DNA of 7,632 bases from Firmicutes bacterium UBA4882 (GTDB lineage Bacteria; Bacillota; UBA4882): the NCBI GenBank assembly GCA_002399265.1, contig DHDG01000043.1, positions 32,995 to 40,626 on the forward strand. The letters are read 5' to 3'. Numbering within the stretch: position 1 is the first letter of the stretch; each line of letters opens with the position of its first letter. Made by a program: the position numbers and the translations under genes. Below the pieces are notes generated by a model. It worked only from the letters and a program-made list of their open reading frames with translations, was not told the DNA's origin and did not search any database. This document shows positions 1 through 5,629 of the stretch, one piece after another.

Positions 1-522
1 TGGACCTATACTGTCAAACGCGGGGACTCACTCTATTCAATTGCCCAGCGCTTTGGCCACACCGTGGAAAAGTTGCGTAGCTATAATGGATTGAGCACCA
101 ATAATCTCAGAATTGGACAACGTCTGACGATCCCTCCGGCTTCGCAGGCCCAAAAGTCGAACACATTGGCTGGTGGCGATGTCGATATGCTGGCGCGGCT
201 AATTCACGCCGAAGCCCAGGCCGAGCCCTATACCGGCAAAGTGGCGGTTGGCGCGGTAGTCCTCAATCGGACGCGGGCACCGGGATTCCCCAATTCTGTA
301 GCAGGCGTCATTTATCAGCCCCTGGCCTTTGAGTCGGTCAGCAATGGCTGGTTTTACAGAGCGGCCGCCTCCACCTCCTACCAGGCAGCCCGAGCGGCTG
401 TTTCCGGTTGGGATCCTACCGGTGGCGCGATTTATTTCTTTAACCCGTCCAAGACACGCAACCGCTTTATCTGGAGCCGTAAAATTGTCTTGCAGATCGG
501 TAACCATGTCTTTGCTATTTAG
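1..522 (+). CDS. LysM + SleB/CwlJ-type cell wall hydrolase (5' end outside window)
   Basis: The reading frame is open from base 1 to a TAG at 520-522, giving 173 visible residues. The GTG at 64 lies inside the LysM domain and is not the start, so the gene begins left of the window. Visible residues 1 to about 44 form a LysM peptidoglycan-binding domain (YTVKRGDSLYSIAQRFG, then NNLRIGQRLTIP). A short linker follows. Residues from about 60 to the end are a Hydrolase_2 (SleB/CwlJ) domain with the typical order ARLIHAEAQAEP, GKVAVGAVVLNR, FP(N)SVAGVIYQ, AFESVSNG, DPTGGAIYFFNP and a final IGNHVFAI. The first Glu of HAEAQAEP corresponds to the presumed catalytic Glu of the family. These enzymes are lytic transglycosylases or amidases that open spore-cortex or vegetative peptidoglycan outside the membrane. 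A signal peptide or further LysM repeats may lie upstream, unseen. The gene converges on the nifU gene. Confidence 0.93.
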   Translation, partial: WTYTVKRGDSLYSIAQRFGHTVEKLRSYNGLSTNNLRIGQRLTIPPASQAQKSNTLAGGDVDMLARLIHAEAQAEPYTGKVAVGAVVLNRTRAPGFPNSVAGVIYQPLAFESVSNGWFYRAAASTSYQAARAAVSGWDPTGGAIYFFNPSKTRNRFIWSRKIVLQIGNHVFAI

Positions 523-531
523 CATTGGGTT

Positions 532-567
532 AAAAAGGGGCTTGCCGGAGGCAGCCCCTTTTTCTTT
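532..567 (+). terminator. Intrinsic terminator, probably bidirectional
   Basis: An 11-bp outer stem (AAAAAGGGGCT at 532-542 with AGCCCCTTTTT at 553-563) encloses GCC/GGC pairs, and a T-rich tail continues to 567. It starts ten bases after the stop of the LysM/SleB gene. The A-run on its left becomes a T-run on the minus strand, so it can also end transcripts of the convergent nifU gene. Confidence 0.88.
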
Positions 568-605
568 TGAAGTTTGGCTAGCTGAGCACACAGGTGCGCA
601 GCAGA

Positions 606-827
606 TTATCTGACTTCGCGTACTTCTTTGATTTCCGGGATTTCTTCCTTCAGAACCCGCTCAATTCCGTTTTTGAGGGTCAGACGGGACATCGGGCAGC
701 CAGCGCAGGCACCAACCAATTTGACCTCGACGACGCCGTCTTTGACATCAACTAAAGTGACATCTCCGCCATCCGCCTGCAGGGCTGGTTTAATTTTGTC
801 TAATGCTGCTTCAACGCGCTCTTTCAT
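606..827 (-). CDS. NifU C-terminal-domain Fe-S scaffold/carrier protein
   Basis: This 73-residue protein is a stand-alone NifU C-terminal (NFU) domain. It has the helix-plus-sheet opening KIKPALQADGGDVTLVDV, then GVVEVKLVGACAGCPMS with the cluster-binding CXXC at C41 and C44, then the closing helix TLKNGIERVLKEEIPEI. Members hold or hand on a 4Fe-4S cluster at a dimer interface; a length of 70-80 residues is normal. The start is fixed by AGAGGAGG about nine bases before the ATG. It has its own promoter-like block (891-929) of the same sequence as the one ahead of the hyd leader, so joint expression with the hydrogenase maturases is likely (inference). Transcription ends at the 532-567 hairpin. 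Confidence 0.92.
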   Translation of the reverse strand: MKERVEAALDKIKPALQADGGDVTLVDVKDGVVEVKLVGACAGCPMSRLTLKNGIERVLKEEIPEIKEVREVR

Positions 828-836
828 TGTGTGAAT

Positions 837-842
837 CCTCCT
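837..842 (-). promoter_or_regulatory. Ribosome binding site of the nifU-type gene
   Basis: AGGAGG on the minus strand, nine bases before the ATG. It settles the start of the 73-aa protein. Confidence 0.8.
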
Positions 843-890
843 CTATTTTCGCTAACAGACCGTTTGTTTATCAGCCAGGTTCAATATGTT

Positions 891-929
891 ATTATCATAC
901 CACAGGAGCGCTATATAAAAAAAGTAGAT
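891..929 (-). promoter_or_regulatory. Promoter-like block A (copy of the one before the hyd leader)
   Basis: On the minus strand this reads CTACTTTTTTT, then an AGCGCTC core, then TGTGG and TATGATAAT, which resembles a -10 element. The right-hand 22 bp (891-912) match the block at 5556-5577 at 20 of 22 positions, and the A/T-rich flank is also conserved. The start of transcription would be near 884, giving a leader of about 57 nt before nifU. No good sigma-A -35 hexamer sits at 16-18 bp spacing, so the conserved AGCGCT/TGTG part may be an activator or alternative-sigma site (inference). Confidence 0.6.
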
Positions 930-933
930 TATT

Positions 934-968
934 AGCAGCCATGCCAACTCGTGATGCTGGGGGCTGCT
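934..968 (-). terminator. Weak terminator-like hairpin after hydF
   Basis: On the minus strand AGCAGCC (968-962) pairs with GGCTGCT (940-934), with an inner CCAGC/GTTGG helix. The T7 run comes only about ten bases later and forms part of promoter-like block A. It lies 25 bases downstream of the hydF stop. The late T-run makes it a poor terminator, so some read-through from hydF into nifU is possible. Confidence 0.4.
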
Positions 969-992
969 CAGGCTGCCCGGGCCGCGCCGGTG

Positions 993-2273
993 CTAATCAG
1001 GTTGCGCGACGCCCGACTCCAGCGCACGGCAGGCCTCCGGAAAAGGCTGCAGCGCCCGCGGCAGAATGCCCATCACGTAGGCAATCAAGACGCCATAATT
1101 CGTAATCGACACCCCGGCTGCCCGTGCGTGCGCAATGCGATCTTGCATCTCCCGGCAGTTCAGCATGCAGCCGCCGCAATGCACAATCAGGTCATAGTCT
1201 GCCAAATTCTCAGGATAACCTATCCCGGCGGACCACGCAAACTGAATCCCGTCCCCGGCAATGCCGCGGATCCAGCGCGGGATCTTGATGCTACCGATGT
1301 CATCCGACTGCCGATGATGGGTACAACCTTCCGCGATCAGCACTTTGGCGTCGGGTGCCAGCCGCTCGATCCGCTTGACGCCGCCTACCATTTCAACGAG
1401 ATCTCCTTTTTGTCTGGCATAGAGAATTGAAAATGAAGTCAATGGGATAGCCTCCGGGGTGTCAGCCGCCACAGAGCGAAACGCCTGCGAATCGGTAATG
1501 ACGAGGGCGGGCTGCGTGCGCAGGTTGGCGAGCGTTTGCGGTAGCGCCTGTGGTTGCGCGACAACCGCGATCGCGTGACTGTCGATGATCTCGCGAATCG
1601 TTTGCTGTTGCGGCAGGATGAGCCGTCCTTTGGGAGCGGAGGCGTCAATCGGCGTGACCAGCACGATCAGGTCCCCGGCCTGAATCAAGTCGGCCATGAG
1701 CGGCGCTTCTTGCTGATCAGCAGCTGTCAGACTGGCAGCGCTGGCAATTATTTGTTGCTTCAAGGTGTCGATGCCCGTACCCCGGGTGGTACTGGTATAA
1801 ACCAGTGGGATGTTATTCAGGCGCTGCTGGATGAGAGCGCGTTCCTGAGCGTCCGGCATCCCTTGATCACATTTGCTCAAGACGCCGATGCAGGGGATCT
1901 GGCGCTCCTGCAACTGTGCGATCAGCTCCGTTTCAAATGCGCCCAGGCCGCTCGCGGCTTCGGCCACGACGAGTGCCAGATGACATTTGCGCATGATGGC
2001 GCGGGTTTTCTCGACGCGCAGCTGCCCCAGCGCATCGCCAGTATCATCCAGCCCGGCGGTATCAATAAACAAGACAGGTCCAATCGGTAAAAGCTCCATG
2101 GCCTTGTAGACCGGGTCGGTGGTCGTCCCTGCCACCGCAGAAGTGACGGCCACTGGCTGTCCGGTCAGGGCGTTAAGCAGGGACGACTTGCCTGTATTGC
2201 GCCTACCAAAGAGTCCGATTGTAAAGCGGTTGGCAGTTGGGGTGGCGTTCAGATTGGTATTGGTATTGGCCAT
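993..2273 (-). CDS. hydF: [FeFe]-hydrogenase H-cluster maturation GTPase HydF
   Basis: The protein has 426 residues. HydF is the cytoplasmic scaffold that receives the di-iron precursor made with HydG and HydE and loads it into the hydrogenase. An N-terminal Era/TrmE-like GTPase domain shows the P-loop GRRNTGKS (23-30), the switch region around GTTTDP (49-54), G3 DTAG (71-74) and the G4-type SKCD (133-136). A dimerisation region follows. The C-terminal cluster-binding domain has C317-T-H319 and HCGGC (365-369), giving the family's CxH...HCxxC Fe-S ligands. The start chosen is the ATG at 2273: AAAGGAG precedes it by eight bases, whereas the ATG nine codons further upstream lies within the hydE end and has no such site. 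Only five bases separate it from the hydE stop, and its ribosome site overlaps the end of hydE, so the two are probably translationally coupled. Confidence 0.97.
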   Translation of the reverse strand: MANTNTNLNATPTANRFTIGLFGRRNTGKSSLLNALTGQPVAVTSAVAGTTTDPVYKAMELLPIGPVLFIDTAGLDDTGDALGQLRVEKTRAIMRKCHLALVVAEAASGLGAFETELIAQLQERQIPCIGVLSKCDQGMPDAQERALIQQRLNNIPLVYTSTTRGTGIDTLKQQIIASAASLTAADQQEAPLMADLIQAGDLIVLVTPIDASAPKGRLILPQQQTIREIIDSHAIAVVAQPQALPQTLANLRTQPALVITDSQAFRSVAADTPEAIPLTSFSILYARQKGDLVEMVGGVKRIERLAPDAKVLIAEGCTHHRQSDDIGSIKIPRWIRGIAGDGIQFAWSAGIGYPENLADYDLIVHCGGCMLNCREMQDRIAHARAAGVSITNYGVLIAYVMGILPRALQPFPEACRALESGVAQPD

Positions 2274-2278
2274 GTTCT

Positions 2279-3391
2279 TCACTCCTTTGCAGTACAACAA
2301 TCCACATAATCGCCGCGTGAAAAGTTCGGGGTCAGGCCCAGGGCGGTAATACGGCGTGCCAGCTCCTGTACATGCTCGGCAGCTTCTAAGCCCGTGCTCA
2401 GCTTATGATCATAGATCGCGTAAGCGGAGCGATGCTTGGCTGGCGAAAGATTGGGCATGACGACATTGGCACCCGCCAGAAACCCTTTAGTCCGCCCCTG
2501 CTCATCAATGGTCGCCAAGGCGGTGGTCGCGGGCAACAAGACCTTTGGCAGCATGATGCGCAGTAGCGACAGCAGTATGAGCGTGCGGTTGGCGGTCGGC
2601 CTTGGATGCCGGGCAAAGGGCGTGTCGCCATGCGGGATAAAGGGTCCAATACCGATCATGTGTGGCTGGAGTTCTCTGAGAAAGATAAAGTCCTGCGCCA
2701 GGGTTGCATCGGTCTGGCCCGGTGAGTCGACCATGAAGCCCGCGCCGACCTGATAACCGAGTTGTTTTAGGTGGTGCAGGCATTGTTGACGTTGTTCCAG
2801 GCTGAGTTCCGGCGGATGCAATTGCTGATAATGGACGGCGTCTGCTGTTTCGTGGCGCAGCAGATAGCGATCGGCGCCGGCCTCAAGGAGACGCTGGTAG
2901 GAGTCGTAAGGGCGTTCGCCGACCGAGAGTGTGACCGCGCAGTCCGGATAGCGTTTCTTGATGCCAGAGACCAGGCTGCACAGGCGTGCGTCCATATAAT
3001 AAGGGTCTTCGCCGCTTTGGAGCACAAAGGTGCGGAAGCCGATCTGGTAGCCTTCCTGACAGCAGGCCAGGATGGCGGCGTCAGATAGCCGGTAGCGACT
3101 GGCGCGCGTATTGTCGCGGCGCAAGCCACAGTAATAGCAATTATTACGGCAGTAGCTGGAGAACTCGATCAGCCCGCGGAAATAGATCTTGGTGCCGTAA
3201 TGCTGGCGGCACAAGGTGCGCGCCCACTCCGCCAGTTGAACCTGTTCGGCAGCAGAGGCCTCGGCACAATAATAGCGGATGAGGTCGGCCAGCTCTGACT
3301 GGGTGGCGGCCTGCATCCGTAGCGAGAAGGCCGCGGCGGCGTCCGTAGCAGCCAAGGCCGCCGCGGTTTCGGGTGTGATACGGGTTTCCAT
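2279..3391 (-). CDS. hydE: [FeFe]-hydrogenase maturation radical SAM enzyme HydE
   Basis: This is a 370-residue radical SAM enzyme. The signature C81-x3-C85-x2-C88 (SSYCRNNCYYCGLRRDN) binds the 4Fe-4S cluster that cleaves S-adenosylmethionine. It is followed by the TIM-barrel motifs typical of HydE, such as FVLQSGED, TLSVGER, YLLRHET, GFMVDSPGQT and GPFIPHGDTPF, and by a C-terminal region with GANVVMPNLSP. HydE acts on the cysteine-bound Fe(CO)2CN unit delivered by HydG and takes it towards the di-iron subcluster. Length is close to the family's usual 350. The start is supported by AAAGGAG seven bases before the ATG. It sits between hydG (95-base gap) and hydF (5-base gap) and is presumably co-transcribed with both. 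The Ala-rich first 30 residues are less conserved in character. Confidence 0.97.
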   Translation of the reverse strand: METRITPETAAALAATDAAAAFSLRMQAATQSELADLIRYYCAEASAAEQVQLAEWARTLCRQHYGTKIYFRGLIEFSSYCRNNCYYCGLRRDNTRASRYRLSDAAILACCQEGYQIGFRTFVLQSGEDPYYMDARLCSLVSGIKKRYPDCAVTLSVGERPYDSYQRLLEAGADRYLLRHETADAVHYQQLHPPELSLEQRQQCLHHLKQLGYQVGAGFMVDSPGQTDATLAQDFIFLRELQPHMIGIGPFIPHGDTPFARHPRPTANRTLILLSLLRIMLPKVLLPATTALATIDEQGRTKGFLAGANVVMPNLSPAKHRSAYAIYDHKLSTGLEAAEHVQELARRITALGLTPNFSRGDYVDCCTAKE

Positions 3392-3486
3392 TGCAGTGCT
3401 CCTTTATCAGCTATTCAACGCGAGCGCCGCTGCACGACTTCTGCGACAGCGCGACGGGCGACAGCGCGACGGCGCGATTCCGCTCC
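3392..3486. repeat. hydG-hydE gap with a 15-bp tandem duplication
   Basis: A 15-bp GC-rich unit, GCGACAGCGCGACGG, occurs twice in direct contact (3443-3457 and 3458-3472) with no mismatch. Outside it, CGGCGC (3470-3475) and GCGCCG (3424-3429) can pair, so the transcript of this gap should form a GC-rich hairpin inside the operon. No T-run follows, so it is not a terminator. The hydE ribosome site lies at the left end of the gap. A processing or mRNA-stability role is possible (inference). Confidence 0.7.
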
Positions 3487-4938
3487 TTAGAGATACAGAT
3501 CGCGCTCGCCGTTTTCGAGGCGCTGCAAATTTGTGCGAATAGTCTCATAAACCGGATCGCCCTTAAACTGTTCGACGTGGCGGTTCAAAACCGCGGTGCC
3601 GTGCTGCTTGGTGGCGTCGGATGCATAATCCAGTAAGTATTCCTTAAGGGTAAAGATGGCGTTCGGAATGCAGTAATTATGGACGAACCTGGATTTGGCG
3701 ACTTTCATGAACTGTTCGCCGGTGCGCCCGAGACGGTAACAGGCGGTGCAAAAGGACGGAATGCAATGCATGTCACAGATTTCTGCGACGACATCGTCCA
3801 GTGAGCGGGAGTCGCCAATCGTGAATTGTTCCTTGTCAGGCAGCTGATTGGCGCTTTTCGACTTGGCATAAGCACCGACACCGATGCGCGTGCCGGCATC
3901 GATCTGGGAGACGCCCAGCGGAATGACTTCGCGGCGCACGTGATCCGGTTCGCGAGCCGTGCAAATCAGCCCGGTATAAGGCACGGACAGGCGCAGAATC
4001 GCGACCAGCTTCTTATAATCGGCGTCGCTAACCGTGTATCTGGGGCGTTCGGAGTAAGGTGTACCAGTGGCGGGCATGATGCGCGGGAATGAAATCGTGT
4101 GCGGTCCGACACCATTAAAGGTCTCTTCCAGATGGATGGTGTGGTACAGCAAGCCCATGACTTCAAAGCGCCAGTCGTACAGTCCGAACAGGACTCCGAT
4201 GCCGTTGTCGTCGACGCCCGCTTGCTGCGCCCGATCCATGCAATATAAGCGCCAGCGGTAATGGCCTTTGATGGTGCCTTGCGGATGCACGGTGCGGTAG
4301 GTGTCATGATGATAGGTTTCCTGAAAGACTTGGAAGGTGCCGATGCCGACTTCTTTCAACTTGGCCAGTTCGGCAACGGTCAGTGGTGCGCAGTTAATAT
4401 TGGCGCGGCGGATGGCACCATGCCCGGCTTTGACGCTGTAAACCTTCTTGACGGTGTCGCACATGAAATCAATATCGGTGGCAGGCGATTCGCCATAAAC
4501 GAGCACGGTGCGCTTCTGGCCTTCTTCGATCATGCAGCGCACCTCCTGCTCAATCTCATCCATGGAGAGGGTTTTGCGGTGCATCGCTTTATTGCTGCTG
4601 CGAAAACCGCAGTAGACACAGTTGTTGGCGCACTCATCGCTGATATAGAGCGGGGCAAACAGCACAATGCGATCACCGTAGACTTCTTCTTTCAGTTGGT
4701 GGGCCAACTGATACATTTCCTGAATCGTGGCGGGGTCCTGGTTTTGGATCAGAATGGCCGTTTCCTCCGGTTCGAGGCGAATGCATTGTTCGGCTTTTTT
4801 CAGGACCTGACGGACATCCGCCGGGCTGGGGTTGTGCCATTTGTTCAACTGTACCCAGATCTTATCATCATCGATAAAGTCGTGACTGAGTTTGTCATAC
4901 TCGGCGAACTCTTTCTCATACTTCGCGAGAAAGTTCAT
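3487..4938 (-). CDS. hydG: [FeFe]-hydrogenase maturation radical SAM tyrosine lyase HydG
   Basis: This 483-residue enzyme belongs to the ThiH-like tyrosine lyases. It splits tyrosine to p-cresol and uses the rest to make the CO and CN ligands of the hydrogenase di-iron site. The radical SAM cluster site C103-x3-C107-x2-C110 (ISDECANNCVYCGFRSSNK) is intact. The second cluster site that separates HydG from ThiH is also intact: C397-x2-C400-x22-C423 in the segment beginning FCTACYRLGR and ending HNYC. Length is close to the family norm of about 470. The start is the ATG preceded by AGAGGGGACAG, and a 25-base pure purine tract lies just upstream. The gene follows the TM1266-family gene by 70 bases and precedes hydE by 95. 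Confidence 0.98.
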   Translation of the reverse strand: MNFLAKYEKEFAEYDKLSHDFIDDDKIWVQLNKWHNPSPADVRQVLKKAEQCIRLEPEETAILIQNQDPATIQEMYQLAHQLKEEVYGDRIVLFAPLYISDECANNCVYCGFRSSNKAMHRKTLSMDEIEQEVRCMIEEGQKRTVLVYGESPATDIDFMCDTVKKVYSVKAGHGAIRRANINCAPLTVAELAKLKEVGIGTFQVFQETYHHDTYRTVHPQGTIKGHYRWRLYCMDRAQQAGVDDNGIGVLFGLYDWRFEVMGLLYHTIHLEETFNGVGPHTISFPRIMPATGTPYSERPRYTVSDADYKKLVAILRLSVPYTGLICTAREPDHVRREVIPLGVSQIDAGTRIGVGAYAKSKSANQLPDKEQFTIGDSRSLDDVVAEICDMHCIPSFCTACYRLGRTGEQFMKVAKSRFVHNYCIPNAIFTLKEYLLDYASDATKQHGTAVLNRHVEQFKGDPVYETIRTNLQRLENGERDLYL

Positions 4939-4944
4939 AATCTG

Positions 4945-4969
4945 TCCCCTCTCTCTTTCTTCTTTCTTT
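4945..4969 (-). promoter_or_regulatory. 25-base purine tract ahead of hydG
   Basis: On the minus strand all 25 bases are A or G, and the tract contains the hydG ribosome site (GAGAGGGGA) at its 3' end. Such a tract cannot fold on itself, so it should leave the hydG start accessible. Confidence 0.6.
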
Positions 4970-5008
4970 AGTTAGTGCGCTTGCTGCAGGTTTGTTGCGG
5001 TTCTGCGC

Positions 5009-5263
5009 TTACTGCGGGTTATTTTTCGTGACCATGGATTTGACTGACACGCCGGGGATGCGGCCCAGCTTGCCGGTAAGTGCGCTAATCTCATCATTGT
5101 TGCCGTCGACAATCAGCGTGATCACTGATACGCCCCGTTCGCGATACGGAAGCCCCATCCGGCCGATAATTGAGGATGCGTAATCATGAAGAATGGCGTT
5201 GACTGGTTCCGCGGCTTCAAGGTCCTCGATGACAATTCCGATGATTCCAATCCTGTTTTCCAT
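5009..5263 (-). CDS. TM1266-family putative iron-only hydrogenase system regulator
   Basis: This is an 84-residue ACT-like protein of the family annotated as the putative iron-only hydrogenase system regulator (TM1266 type), nearly always found beside hydE/F/G. The sequence opens with MENRIGIIGIVIEDLEAAEPVN, continues with the helix NAILHDYASSIIGRMGLPYRERG, then strands VSVITLIVDGNNDEISALTGKLGRIPGVSVKSMV. This is the beta-alpha-beta-beta-alpha-beta order of an ACT/ferredoxin-like fold, related to the NikR C-terminal domain. It has no DNA-binding domain, so how it would regulate is unknown. The start is well supported: AGGGAGG lies seven bases upstream. It is the first gene after the terminated leader at 5549-5308 and probably heads the operon with hydG, hydE and hydF. 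Confidence 0.9.
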   Translation of the reverse strand: MENRIGIIGIVIEDLEAAEPVNAILHDYASSIIGRMGLPYRERGVSVITLIVDGNNDEISALTGKLGRIPGVSVKSMVTKNNPQ

Positions 5264-5307
5264 TGCTTGGCCTCCCTGTTTTATGATTATGGGTTTGCGC
5301 TACTTAG

Positions 5308-5351
5308 AAAAATGAAAAGCTCCCTTTTCGCAAAGTGCGCGAAAAGGGAGC
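5308..5351 (-). terminator. Intrinsic terminator or attenuator ahead of the hyd operon
   Basis: On the minus strand a perfect 13-bp stem (GCTCCCTTTTCGC at 5351-5339 with GCGAAAAGGGAGC at 5331-5319, 7-base loop) is followed at once by TTTTCATTTTT (5318-5308). It lies only 44 bases before the start codon of the TM1266-family gene and about 275 bases after the ATPase stop. The position fits either the end of a separate small RNA or a conditional terminator controlling the hyd operon. Confidence 0.85.
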
Positions 5352-5549
5352 AAAACGGCAAAGGAATCTAACAAACATGCCACACATGCCGGATGCGCGC
5401 CTTCCCGCTCGGAAACACCTTGCGGTCGGGTAAAATTATGGTGGCCCTGTATCTCCGAGCAACACGGTTATGGGCGAGTTATTGGCCGGTTGCAGGCAGA
5501 TACATGGCGTTTTATTCTTAGATATTTTTGCTGAGAACCTGAGAACCCT
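5308..5549 (-). ncRNA. Candidate structured leader RNA / orphan riboswitch or small RNA
   Basis: A stretch of about 240 bases with no credible reading frame runs from promoter-like block B to the 13-bp terminator. On the minus strand ATCTAA (5523-5518) can pair with TTAGAT (5371-5366), closing a multi-branched domain. Inside it, arm 1 is GTATCT (5503-5498) with AGATAC (5454-5449), continued by GCAAC/GTTGC and CGG/CCG. Arm 2 is CCCG (5430-5427) with CGGG (5407-5404), holding ACC-GCAA-GGT with a GNRA tetraloop. CGGGAAGG could alternatively pair with CCTTTGCCG next to the terminator, giving a possible switch. I compared it from memory with T-box, SAM, TPP, FMN, cobalamin, Moco, c-di-GMP, M-box and 6S consensus cores and found no match. 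It may be a cis-acting leader for the hyd operon or a free-standing small RNA. The pairings were found by eye and are not covariation-tested. Confidence 0.45.
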
Positions 5550-5555
5550 TACGTA

Positions 5556-5592
5556 ATTATCATATCACACGAGCGCTTAATAAAAAAGTAAA
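5556..5592 (-). promoter_or_regulatory. Promoter-like block B ahead of the hyd leader RNA
   Basis: On the minus strand this reads TTTACTTTTTTATTA, AGCGCTC, GTGTGA and TATGATAAT. It matches block A (891-929) at 20 of 22 positions over its downstream part, and both keep the T-run and TAC upstream. Transcription would start near 5549, about 286 bases before the first hyd operon start codon. It lies 38 bases after the ATPase stop. As in block A, no clear -35 hexamer is present. Confidence 0.6.
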
Positions 5593-5629
5593 TCATGGGA
5601 AATTAAGAGTTGCACTAAATAGGAGTTGC

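Noticed and set aside
64..66. GTG as start of the LysM/SleB gene
   Set aside because: It lies in the middle of a LysM domain whose first half is in frame from base 1.
1554..2090. Plus-strand 178-codon open frame
   Set aside because: It is antisense to the GTPase domain of hydF and has no ribosome site or recognisable domain.
2274..2300. Longer hydF form starting at the ATG at 2300
   Set aside because: It would overlap the end of hydE by 22 bases and has no well-placed ribosome site, while the ATG at 2273 has AAAGGAG eight bases upstream.
4261..4971. Plus-strand 236-codon open frame
   Set aside because: It is the exact antisense of hydG, whose residues and motifs are fully conserved. The open frame is a codon-bias shadow.
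5264..5307. Separate promoter just after the terminator (CATAAT near 5290)
   Set aside because: The -10 resembles the consensus, but no acceptable -35 lies 16-18 bases upstream. It remains a weak alternative for independent transcription of the hyd operon.
5308..5549. 6S RNA, T-box, SAM, TPP, FMN, cobalamin, Moco or c-di-GMP riboswitch identity
   Set aside because: None of the conserved cores I know for these classes is present. The short GGGAAGGC stretch resembles part of a cobalamin element, but the rest does not follow.
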